Shown here in pieces: positions 17,801 through 24,733 of a stretch of 64,000 nucleotides of DNA; positions within the stretch are counted from its first letter, which is position 1; every line of letters starts with the position of its first letter. Origin of the DNA: JAAFIP01 sp963775085 (GTDB lineage Bacteria > Pseudomonadota > Gammaproteobacteria > Burkholderiales > Burkholderiaceae_C). A program made the translations under genes and the position numbers. The notes under the pieces were generated by a model. That model had not been told where the DNA came from. It did no database searches and worked only from the letters and a program-made list of their open reading frames with translations. The DNA lies in the NCBI GenBank assembly GCA_963775085.1, contig CAVZHO010000009.1:143335-207334 (forward strand), read 5' to 3'.

Positions 17801-18162
17801 GGGCAGCGGGTGATGGCGCTCAGGCCTGCCAGGTTCCAGCCCATACCCATGGTGCCGTTGCCGCCCTGGCTGTTATATTCCAGGCTGAGTTTGGGCTGCA
17901 TCCCAGCAATGCCGGGTGGCACCTGGATGGGAATGCTGTAGGTGGCCGCGCCGCTGGGGGAAACAGCAAATTGGCCGGGGGTGCTACCCGGGGTGGTAGC
18001 GGCTTGCTGGGCCTGCACCAGGGCGGGGGCCATCGCTCCCAGTAGGCCGAGCCCAAGGACTAGGCTGCGGCCAACGCTTGGCAGGCGCTGTTGTAGCCTT
18101 TGACACCAGGCGCGTAACAACGAATGGGGCGCTTTGGCATCGCCTAGGGCACGGTTAGGCAT
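14821..18162 (-). CDS. Secreted SpvB/TcdB-type protein with FG-GAP repeats
   Basis: 1113 residues from the ATG at 18162, chosen for its strong AAGGAGG site 5 bases upstream; an upstream frame extension is not needed. Signal peptide VLGLGLLGAMAPALVQA. The SpvB-type N-terminal domain follows (SGAATYSIPIQVPPG, LEYNSQGGNGTMGMGWN). Seven FG-GAP/VCBS-like repeats lie at about residues 450-800 (DFNGDGKADYMWN, then VALSNGNGF). A TcdB-middle-like region comes next, and a short APPPPPTP tail ends the protein. The family forms the cap of Tc-toxin B components. No TcA-like pore gene is present in the window. It precedes S2-S4 and the RHS gene in the operon. Confidence 0.85.
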   Translation of the reverse strand: MPNRALGDAKAPHSLLRAWCQRLQQRLPSVGRSLVLGLGLLGAMAPALVQAQQAATTPGSTPGQFAVSPSGAATYSIPIQVPPGIAGMQPKLSLEYNSQGGNGTMGMGWNLAGLSAITRCPQTMAQDGVRGGVNFNADDRFCMDGQRLVQVDVSGLAAPEQAGYGNAGTQYRSETESFSRISFDGNGFKVETKAGLTITYLPTQTIVGKGVLAWGLTKISDKVGNYLTVTYNLGLYYAQTANYAATIDYYLCGSTVTSNSSCSGGNVQWSATPHYICPTGGTLSGSTCVFSGVPTSSSFQPKRIDYAGSSVVFEYETRPDVQTGYLLGAQTRSDLRLKKVTTLVGTAAVKYTVLTYAPQTTPVDRSKLISITECADAGTANCMVSTKLKWQDDAAPVQNPELWLANQKLASNGLTVDTYGGYKLQFTSYVGNDASGYDTTFTVPRTAFENHHIADFNGDGKADYLWNFYGVWYVALSNGIGFDAPSPWLGTAVPAVTVAVQKETDASYQFVADFNGDGKADLMLRDGAGWSVALSNGSGFDAPTQWLAPTVDGVTTFNANYQYVADFDGDGRADFMWNDGRWRVALSTGSKFATTATPWLVQINPTDTRYPTHNIGYQYIGDFNGDGKADYMWNNGGWFVALSNGNGFDAPKLWLSSKNAASNEEPTYHREYQLIGDFNGDGKADYMWNYNGWYVALSNGNGFEAPTKWLANENSANANAPTYNMNYQYIVDMNGDGKADYVWNYGGLYVALSDGQKFLTPTLWLSSTNPADQQPTYSTEKLLHYFADFTGNGKPDYMWNYNGWKVKRNLGAQTGVSAIEPGLGRAISIIQKPLTDSLQYAKDTTSVYPKIDLQFPMYVVNQVDTSNGVGGTNTVSYRYGGLKAEQGTGRGMLGFRWMESTEAATGIQSYTENSQQWPYIGMPLTSETRKAGAGNQGVLKRSTITPACKIPQTGAACNLPTPPLNCNDLANKTACIAASNSRYFPHIASSTEASWDLDPNAPAFPVITTLYEYNPPTPGGPIWGDPTKITVSNSGGGSKVTTNTYKAADTTHWILGRLATASVTSTSASANLGTGILPGGFITGVAPPPPPTPAQLQAAKNALPAILMLLLED

Positions 18163-18226
18163 GCTTGCCTCCTTAAAACTGTATTTTTTGCTTTGGGGTG
18201 ACGGTTTGACCGGCTGGAGCGGTCGG

Positions 18227-18592
18227 CTAATCAAGCATCTGCACATAGTCCACACCACAGCCGCCGTCTCGATCGGCATGGGCATAAAAGCGCATCTTTT
18301 TGTTGGTGATGCGCGCCGTCAGCATGGTCGCCAGGGCGATCTTGTAATCGTCGGCCCCCATCGTGGCGCGGGTGAGAATCAGGTAAGTGCACCCTGCCGG
18401 GAAATTGACTGTCGCAGAGGTTAGCCCCCACACAACGGTAGAGCTACCCGCCGCTGTGCTGTAGTGACCATAATTGGTAGCGAAGCCGCTGCCCATTTCT
18501 CCAATTGCTGCGCTGGCTTTTGGCGTTGCCATCAGTAACATTGCGGCAGCCAAGGTGCATTGGACGGCTTTAAGAGTCAGCTTGTTTTTCAT
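18227..18592 (-). CDS. Small secreted protein S1
   Basis: 121 residues with signal peptide CTLAAAMLLMATPKASA. The mature part has one central cysteine (GCTYLIL), a helix-like KIALATMLTARITNKK, a second cysteine (GGCGVDY) and the end VQMLD. It has an AGGAG site before its ATG and is the first gene of the SpvB-RHS operon. The region 18593-18827 separates it from the divergent S5 gene and must hold the promoters of both; no strong box was identified with confidence. Confidence 0.7.
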   Translation of the reverse strand: MKNKLTLKAVQCTLAAAMLLMATPKASAAIGEMGSGFATNYGHYSTAAGSSTVVWGLTSATVNFPAGCTYLILTRATMGADDYKIALATMLTARITNKKMRFYAHADRDGGCGVDYVQMLD

Positions 18593-18827
18593 ATGTCTCC
18601 TGCTTTTTCATCGTTATTAATGAAAAGTAATGTATTCGATTGACTGAAAATGTGTCAATAGATGCATAGCAGCCATCTGAGAAACAAATTGTAAGTGTGC
18701 AAATGACAACCTGGTAAACGCGTGTAAGTCAGGTGCAACGGCAAATTGAGCGCCATAATTTGACACAGCAAAAGGGGGCTTGCAATTTCATCCCTCCTAA
18801 CTCGGTCAACCCATTGGCGAAATCACC

Positions 18828-19160
18828 ATGAAAAAAACACTATGTGCTGTCCTGTGTCTTTGCGCTACGCTGGCGGTGGCCCAATCGCAAACCGCCAAAG
18901 TCACAGGCTATATTCCCTACGAAAACGGTGGTAGAGAAATCTTTTTGCTGAAATTGCAGAGCAATGTGGCTGGCGGCTGCAACACAACGGCTCGCTTCGC
19001 CATTGATAGCACGGCTCTGCGGTTCAAGGGCACGCAGGCGGCGGTCATGGCGGCATTCCACACGCAGACTGATGTCACGGTGTCGTATACCCAAACTTGC
19101 GGTGCCTGGGGCAACGCGTGGGACATCTCTTACGTTTGTGTCGGTAGCGCGGCCTGCTAA
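18828..19160 (+). CDS. Small secreted protein S5, divergent
   Basis: 110 residues with signal peptide TLCAVLCLCATLAVAQS. The mature part has AGGCNTTARF, a helix-like AAVMAAFHTQTDVTVSY, QTCGAWGNAWD and a VCVGSAAC end. It matches the element order of S1, S3 and S4 but is transcribed away from them. It lies between the toxin operon and the end of the secretion operon. Function unknown. Confidence 0.65.
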   Translation: MKKTLCAVLCLCATLAVAQSQTAKVTGYIPYENGGREIFLLKLQSNVAGGCNTTARFAIDSTALRFKGTQAAVMAAFHTQTDVTVSYTQTCGAWGNAWDISYVCVGSAAC

Positions 19161-19196
19161 TCGGGTGCGTTTTTATTAAAACTGAACCACACCAAG

Positions 19197-19736
19197 CTAA
19201 AGTTTTCCTAGATCAGCGCTCCACAATGCACGGAAAAGCGTTGCACCAGGTAATCCGGTCTGTAAATTGTTAGTGGGTGTCGCCGGACGGATACTTTCCA
19301 GGCGCCAGGGCGGTGATGCGTAGCCTGCATTTAGCGCGACAGTAACCGACGACGCACGCAGCATCGATTCGAACTCATATTCCAACTGCACCGTGCCGCC
19401 CATGTTATCCAGGCTGAGACGGGACAAACGCAGGTTCGGCTCTTTCAGTGCTTCCACTACGGCAAATACACCATTGATGTCTCGCTGTAGCAGATCAGCG
19501 GCTTGGCGGCTGTTGGCAAGTCGCGGGTTGGTTTGCACCATGAGTGTGGTACGCACTGGTGGGGTGGCTTGCTGGTGAAGGAGCGCAATCGATTGGTCTA
19601 GCTTGCGCTGGCGTTGGTACTGCTTCCAGATGGGGGGCAAAAAGGCTATTGCTGCCCCTACAAGGCTAAGGGCTGTGATCGCCCAGATGGCTCTCCAAAG
19701 GGGACTCGGCACAAAGTCGATGTGCAGGGCTTTCAT
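19197..19736 (-). CDS. PilN-like assembly protein of the secretion operon
   Basis: 179 residues with one N-terminal membrane segment (AIWAITALSLVGAAIAFL), then a coiled part (QYQRQRKLDQSIALL) and a periplasmic domain. This layout fits PilN/GspL-M-type inner-membrane assembly proteins. It overlaps the preceding gene by 4 bases and is the last gene of the operon. The assignment rests on topology and context. Confidence 0.55.
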   Translation of the reverse strand: MKALHIDFVPSPLWRAIWAITALSLVGAAIAFLPPIWKQYQRQRKLDQSIALLHQQATPPVRTTLMVQTNPRLANSRQAADLLQRDINGVFAVVEALKEPNLRLSRLSLDNMGGTVQLEYEFESMLRASSVTVALNAGYASPPWRLESIRPATPTNNLQTGLPGATLFRALWSADLGKL

Positions 19737-20506
19737 GCCACCCCCCAGTGCTCACGCCAGCGGCTTGGTACGCCGTTTATCGCTGGCTTAGCGGCATCGC
19801 TGAATGCCAACCTAAGCGTCTCGGCCGGGGAAATGCGCTGCGCAGCCAGCCAATGGCTCGCCGTATCAGACGTGATTGCATCACTGGGCGTTGTCAGAAA
19901 CGCACCGTGGTGGGTGGGGTGCATTGTGTCAGCACCATAGGACGGAGTCGCAATGGATGCAGGACAGGCCAGTAGGCTAACGCCGTCCTGCTCTTGCAGC
20001 CACAGGGCGCGTACCGTGCCTTGCCGTACCAGCAAGGACTGGGTAGCGACGGCCCAGATGGGCTGCATGGAAACTACTTTCGCGCGCTCGCCTTGGGCCC
20101 AGTCCTGTAAGCCCTGCACCCATGCAAGCGGCATGGCTGCGTTGATACTTGTAGCCCTATGGTCCCATTCACAGGCCGTTTGCTGGGCGTTGATGCCCAG
20201 TTGCTGGGCAGCATTGGCTTGCGCCAGCATCTGCAATTCCTGCCAATTTTTAATACCCGTTGGCACAAGCAGATTGACCGGTGGACACAGGCTGCCGCCC
20301 AGCATCACGCGCAGTTTCGTGCCACGCAGTACGTTTGGGCTACGGGGTGCAGTGGCCTGCGCAGCATCTTTAATCCGGCTTAAAACGCGATCCAGGGGAA
20401 GTGTAGCGGGGTGAGTCACTACCACCACGGGCTGGTGCGCCCACCGGAGCATGCTGCAGGTCGCACTCAAATAAAGATCAACTGTTTTAGACCAAACCGA
20501 CCACAC
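19733..20506 (-). CDS. PilM/GspL-like cytoplasmic assembly protein
   Basis: 257 residues with no clear membrane segment or enzyme motif. The GTG at 20506 is taken as start because a strong GAGGAGGTGAT site precedes it; the gene overlaps the ATPase gene by 20 bases. Position between the GspE-type ATPase and a PilN-like protein suggests the PilM/GspL role of linking ATPase and membrane proteins. No sequence match is recognised, so this is inference. Confidence 0.5.
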   Translation of the reverse strand: MWSVWSKTVDLYLSATCSMLRWAHQPVVVVTHPATLPLDRVLSRIKDAAQATAPRSPNVLRGTKLRVMLGGSLCPPVNLLVPTGIKNWQELQMLAQANAAQQLGINAQQTACEWDHRATSINAAMPLAWVQGLQDWAQGERAKVVSMQPIWAVATQSLLVRQGTVRALWLQEQDGVSLLACPASIATPSYGADTMHPTHHGAFLTTPSDAITSDTASHWLAAQRISPAETLRLAFSDAAKPAINGVPSRWREHWGVA

Positions 20507-22136
20507 GGATCACCTCCTCAATGCTTGTATGCCCTTGCGCTACCTTGGCCATCGCCTGCGCCAGCAGGCGCTGAGATGGGTCTTTGTAGACAAAGTTTTT
20601 AAGTTCCGTCATGGAGTTTCTATGGACAATCAGGTCACGCACCGCATCGCTGAGCGCATGCACCTCAGCGACTACAAATCGCCCACGGTAACCTGTACTA
20701 CGGCATTTTTCGCAACCCACAGCCACGGGCAGTTTTGCGGGTGTGGCCTGGCCAAGGTGCTTAAGCTTTTCTGCTTCCAGGAGGGTGGGTTCACGCCAGT
20801 GCAAGCAATGCGGGCACAACCTGCGCAGCAGGCGCTGCACCACAACGCCGTTTAAAGCGGATGCCAATGCGAATGGATCAATTCCAAAATGCTGGAAACG
20901 ACCTAATACGTCAAACAGACTGTTGGCGTGTACCGTGGTGAACACCAAATGCCCGGTCAGCGCGGACTGTATGGCAATCTCGGCGGTTTCAGCATCGCGT
21001 ATCTCACCTACCAAAATTTTGTCAGGATCATGCCGCAGGATGGATCGCAAACCTGTAGCGAAGGTCAGGCCTTTTTGTTCGTTGACGGGGATTTGCAACA
21101 CGCCAGGTAGTTCGTACTCTACCGGGTCTTCAATGGTGACGATTTTTTCCAGTCCATCGTTTACCTCGGAGAGTGCAGCGTACACCGTAGTTGTTTTGCC
21201 GCTTCCAGTAGGGCCGGTAATTAGCAACATACCATGGGGCCGCGAAGCGAGCTCGCGCACTGCGGCGCTCCACTGCTGGTCAAAACCCAACACATCCAGC
21301 GACATACTTTGACTGGTGTGCCGTAGCTGCGCCTTGTCGAGAAGTCGCAATACAGCGTCTTCTCCAAAAATGCTGGGCATGATGGAAACACGCAAATCAA
21401 TCGAATCGCCGAGTGCATGCGTCCAATGGATGCGGCCATCTTGGGGGCGCCTGCGTTCAGTAATGTCAAGCTGCGCTAATACCTTGATGCGGGAAATGAT
21501 CTCCTCCGCACGTTGGGGCTCGTTTAAGCGGAGGCCCACCGCCATGACACCATCCAATCGATATTTGATACCCACGCCTTGGCGATCAGTTTCAAAGTGG
21601 ATGTCGCTGGCGCCTTCGGCATAGGCGCGGGTGATCGCGTCATCAACAAACGCCACCACGGGACTTGCTTGCGCCGCACCGCCCATTGGCAGGGAACTGA
21701 TGTGTTGCACCGTGGTTTGCTGACCTTTCGTGGCAACCCCGTTTACACCTGCTCGCTGGTGCGCCTGGTCCAACTGACCTGGTCGCGCGAGAGCAAGCAC
21801 CGTGCGCCCGTTGTTGCGCCGCGCAAAGGCCTGCGTTGCCTCGATGGACCAGGGATCGTCGAAGAGCAGAAATGTCTGTTTGTCGGACGCTAAGGCAAAA
21901 CCGCTACCCACCGCCTCCACCTGCACCGTCGCCAGTTGCGTGGACAAGTCGCTTTCAGAAAAGGTGGAAACGCCATAGCTGTTATTCAGTGCTTGCGTCA
22001 ACGCGTCCTCCGGCGCTTCAAGTGTGGTGAGCAAACTTGTCCACAACGACGCCTTGTGCGTTGCTGCATGTTGTCTGGCCGTTGCAATTAGCGCATCAAA
22101 CTCGGAACTTTGCAGCAATTGAACGGTATTAGTCAT
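20487..22136 (-). CDS. gspE: GspE/PilB-type secretion ATPase
   Basis: 549 residues. The C-terminal motor has Walker A GPTGSGKTTTVYAAL, an Asp-box region (LVGEIRDAETAEIA), a His-box (GHLVFTTVHAN) and the zinc-binding tetracysteine (CPHC, then CEKC). A short N-terminal domain precedes it. It powers pseudopilus assembly. It lies 9 bases downstream of the gspF-like gene. Confidence 0.95.
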   Translation of the reverse strand: MTNTVQLLQSSEFDALIATARQHAATHKASLWTSLLTTLEAPEDALTQALNNSYGVSTFSESDLSTQLATVQVEAVGSGFALASDKQTFLLFDDPWSIEATQAFARRNNGRTVLALARPGQLDQAHQRAGVNGVATKGQQTTVQHISSLPMGGAAQASPVVAFVDDAITRAYAEGASDIHFETDRQGVGIKYRLDGVMAVGLRLNEPQRAEEIISRIKVLAQLDITERRRPQDGRIHWTHALGDSIDLRVSIMPSIFGEDAVLRLLDKAQLRHTSQSMSLDVLGFDQQWSAAVRELASRPHGMLLITGPTGSGKTTTVYAALSEVNDGLEKIVTIEDPVEYELPGVLQIPVNEQKGLTFATGLRSILRHDPDKILVGEIRDAETAEIAIQSALTGHLVFTTVHANSLFDVLGRFQHFGIDPFALASALNGVVVQRLLRRLCPHCLHWREPTLLEAEKLKHLGQATPAKLPVAVGCEKCRSTGYRGRFVVAEVHALSDAVRDLIVHRNSMTELKNFVYKDPSQRLLAQAMAKVAQGHTSIEEVIRVVGLV

Positions 22137-22145
22137 GTCAGCACC

Positions 22146-23339
22146 TTAACGCAACCGGGTAGCCATATCGAATATGGGCATATACATCATCACCACAATA
22201 GCCCCAACGATGAGCGCTACCAGCAATAGCAAGACTGGCTCAACAATGCGTGTCAAACGCTCAACGAAGAGTTCAAAACGCTCACCATGCATGCGTGAGA
22301 CGACATCTGCTGCCATATGGAAATCACCGTTGCGTTCAGCGGCGGCCATCAGGCGCCGGTCTACCTCGTCACACAGGCCAGCATCTGCCATGGACTGTGC
22401 GACTGAGCCACCCTGCTCTACTCGCGCCTGAGCCTGTAACAACGCACGGCTTACAGTTGCAGACAGCGCCGACTCTCCAGCAACCGTCATGGCCTGGGTC
22501 ATGGCATAGCCACCTTTTAGTAATAGTGCCAACGCCTGGTACATCATGGCCAACTGGAAGTCCGCTACCCTGGTGCGCAGCCACGGAATCGCACGCACAA
22601 CATGCAGCGCTGTTTGTCGGGCTAGGCCGCTTTTGATCCACCAGATAAAAACAAGAAAGAATGCAACCAATGCTGCAAACACTTCCGTACGGTGGGTACT
22701 CAAATATTGACTCAATTCAATCATCAAGGCCGTGCTTCCCCTTGCCTGTCCACGCAGGCTTTGGTACATGCGCGAAAAATTAGGCATGACAATCATCAGC
22801 AAAAACAGCGAAATAGCGGCGCCAAGGCTAATGACTAACGCTGGATAAATAGACGCGCTCACCACCTTACGCCGCAAATTTTCGACCAAACTATCAAAAC
22901 GCAGATAGTCGTCAAGTGCCTCGGCTAGGTTACTGGTGCGCTCGCCTGCCCGCACGGCGGCCACTAACACGGGTGGCGTGCCATTCAAGTCCTCCAGTGC
23001 AGTCGATAAGGCCTGCCCCTGTTGTAGGCGGGTGAGCAGCGCTATGGCAATACTTTCGTCGCCCCCTGCGTTGGTAGCTTTGCGCGACAAGGTATCGACC
23101 GCCTCGACCACCGTCATGCCGGCACGGATCAAGGTGCGCACTTCTTTGCAAAACAATGGGAAGTGGTGCCGGGAAATGCCTTTTTCGCGCCACGACCTGG
23201 CAGAGACTGGTACTAGACTAAGCACCGTATGGCCGGATGCCTGCATTTGTTCGCGCAGCGTTTGACCATCCGCGGCGCTGACCTGCTGTTGGTAGATGGA
23301 TGCATCGCCTGCGCGAATGCTACGTACAACAAATTGCAT
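22146..23339 (-). CDS. gspF: GspF/PilC-type inner-membrane platform protein
   Basis: 397 residues. Two T2SSF repeats are seen, each followed by membrane segments (ALVISLGAAISLFLLMIVM; ALVAFFLVFIWWI; VLLLLVALIVGAIVVMMYMPIF at the end). The N-terminal part has the usual VSAADGQTLREQ-type domain. It anchors the ATPase and pseudopilins. Confidence 0.92.
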   Translation of the reverse strand: MQFVVRSIRAGDASIYQQQVSAADGQTLREQMQASGHTVLSLVPVSARSWREKGISRHHFPLFCKEVRTLIRAGMTVVEAVDTLSRKATNAGGDESIAIALLTRLQQGQALSTALEDLNGTPPVLVAAVRAGERTSNLAEALDDYLRFDSLVENLRRKVVSASIYPALVISLGAAISLFLLMIVMPNFSRMYQSLRGQARGSTALMIELSQYLSTHRTEVFAALVAFFLVFIWWIKSGLARQTALHVVRAIPWLRTRVADFQLAMMYQALALLLKGGYAMTQAMTVAGESALSATVSRALLQAQARVEQGGSVAQSMADAGLCDEVDRRLMAAAERNGDFHMAADVVSRMHGERFELFVERLTRIVEPVLLLLVALIVGAIVVMMYMPIFDMATRLR

Positions 23340-23347
23340 GGCTAGGC

Positions 23348-23854
23348 CTAGGGCTTGGGTTTAGAGTTGACCAACGGCGTTTGATAGACAAACTGCCAGT
23401 CAGCATACCTGGATGCTGGCGCGAGGTTTAATTTTCCTATTTCTACACCACCGGAACGGATTGGCGCAGCATCGCTTAGGCTATAGACCCCATAAATCGC
23501 GCCATCGCTGGTACGCAGCAATCCCCAATTGGTAGATCGGGTGATCGGATCCAGATAAACCTGTCGAATATGGCGATGGATACCGACAAATCGTTTGTCG
23601 TCTGCCAAATCTTCCAGCGACTGGGGCCAGCGTTTTACAGAACCTGGAGACGACTCGTAATAGGCCCCGATGGCTTGCGCAAATGCGGCTCCAATTTGCA
23701 AAAGCTCGGCCTCACGGTCGCGTTGCGCTTGCTGGGATACAACCGTCATCACCGCTTGGGTTCCCAAGGCGAGCAAAAACATGGCTGCCAACACCGCCAC
23801 CATGGTGAAGCCGCGCTGCCAGAGCACGGGACGCGGTCGCTTACCAATTTGCAT
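23348..23854 (-). CDS. Minor pseudopilin-like protein lacking Glu5
   Basis: 168 residues. A prepilin-type start QRG/FTMVAVLAAMFLLAL is followed by an amphipathic helix and a globular domain with GAIYGVYSLSDAAP. Position +5 after the cleavage site is Ala, not the usual Glu, as in some tip pseudopilins (GspK-like); a tip role is inferred. It overlaps the previous pseudopilin gene by 14 bases. Confidence 0.8.
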   Translation of the reverse strand: MQIGKRPRPVLWQRGFTMVAVLAAMFLLALGTQAVMTVVSQQAQRDREAELLQIGAAFAQAIGAYYESSPGSVKRWPQSLEDLADDKRFVGIHRHIRQVYLDPITRSTNWGLLRTSDGAIYGVYSLSDAAPIRSGGVEIGKLNLAPASRYADWQFVYQTPLVNSKPKP

Positions 23855-24242
23855 ACTGCGTCCCGTCTTTGGCGTTTCCCTTCGCGCCGCTCTTTACGTC
23901 GAAAACTGCGGTTCCCGAACCGTTTTTAGGCGGCACGATCACCCAAGTACCGGTGCCCTGCGTGATGGGATCGGTCGGGACATCGCGAATATAGCGTTCT
24001 GTCACCAGCTCCTGTAGGGTTACAGGATAGCGCGCTTTATCGCGGTAAAACTGGTCGATGACGGTTCGCAGACCGATTAAGTTTTGCCGCAACACGGTTT
24101 CACGCGCATCCTCTACCCTGTCCAGATACCGTGGAGCTACGATGCTTGCCAAAAGAGCCAGCACTGCAAAAACGATCAACAGCTCTATCAAGGTGAATCC
24201 ACGGCCTGCGTTGCTATGCATGGATACCCCCAAGGTCACCAT
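23841..24242 (-). CDS. gspG: GspG-type pseudopilin
   Basis: 133 residues, with prepilin motif GRG/FTLIELLIVFAVLALLAS including Glu5, then a short domain ending YANW. The spacing RYIRDVPTDPITQG resembles the calcium-loop part of major pseudopilins. The start ATG overlaps the stop of the upstream pseudopilin gene; an internal ATG (MHSNAG) is possible. Confidence 0.88.
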   Translation of the reverse strand: MVTLGVSMHSNAGRGFTLIELLIVFAVLALLASIVAPRYLDRVEDARETVLRQNLIGLRTVIDQFYRDKARYPVTLQELVTERYIRDVPTDPITQGTGTWVIVPPKNGSGTAVFDVKSGAKGNAKDGTQYANW

Positions 24243-24733
24243 TTGGCATAGGGCGTCCCGTCCATGGCCAACTCATCGGAGGAGGATCGGATATCGAACA
24301 CGTCACTCCCTGGCATAGGCTTTTCAGGGGGCGAGGCATAGCTACGCAGACGCCAGGTTAGCTCGGCAGGAAGATCGGGGGCGGCAAAAGGATCGCGCGG
24401 AATCTGCCGCAGAAAATATAGGGATCCCCCGCCAGCGGTGGCGCGGCCATCTGCAACGCCATCGACCAACGCTTTTAAACTAGATGGATAACCCGACTCA
24501 GCCTGCACTGCTTTGATGGCACCTCGATCATTTGCCCGTTTGTATTCGTCAATAGCCCCCCGGATTTCCCATAACGCCTGTTTTAGGTCACGTTCTTTTT
24601 GGGCTCGTAGCAGTGCCTCGCCCAATGGCATGATCGCCGCAGCCAGAACCCCCAGAACCGCCATTACGACCAGCAGCTCAATGATGGTAAAACCCCTGGA
24701 GGTATGATCGTTTTGCAAAAAAGGTTTTCTCAT
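24236..24733 (-). CDS. GspG-type pseudopilin (second)
   Basis: 165 residues with motif SRG/FTIIELLVVMAVLGVL and a C-terminal PRDPFAAPD and PYAKW, similar in plan to the next gene (RDVPTDP, QYANW), so the two probably arose by duplication. It overlaps the secretin gene by 4 bases. Confidence 0.88.
   Translation of the reverse strand: MRKPFLQNDHTSRGFTIIELLVVMAVLGVLAAAIMPLGEALLRAQKERDLKQALWEIRGAIDEYKRANDRGAIKAVQAESGYPSSLKALVDGVADGRATAGGGSLYFLRQIPRDPFAAPDLPAELTWRLRSYASPPEKPMPGSDVFDIRSSSDELAMDGTPYAKW

Noticed and set aside
18758..18785. TTGACA promoter before S5
   Set aside because: TTGACA is perfect but no acceptable -10 box lies at 16-18 bases, so it was not listed as a feature.
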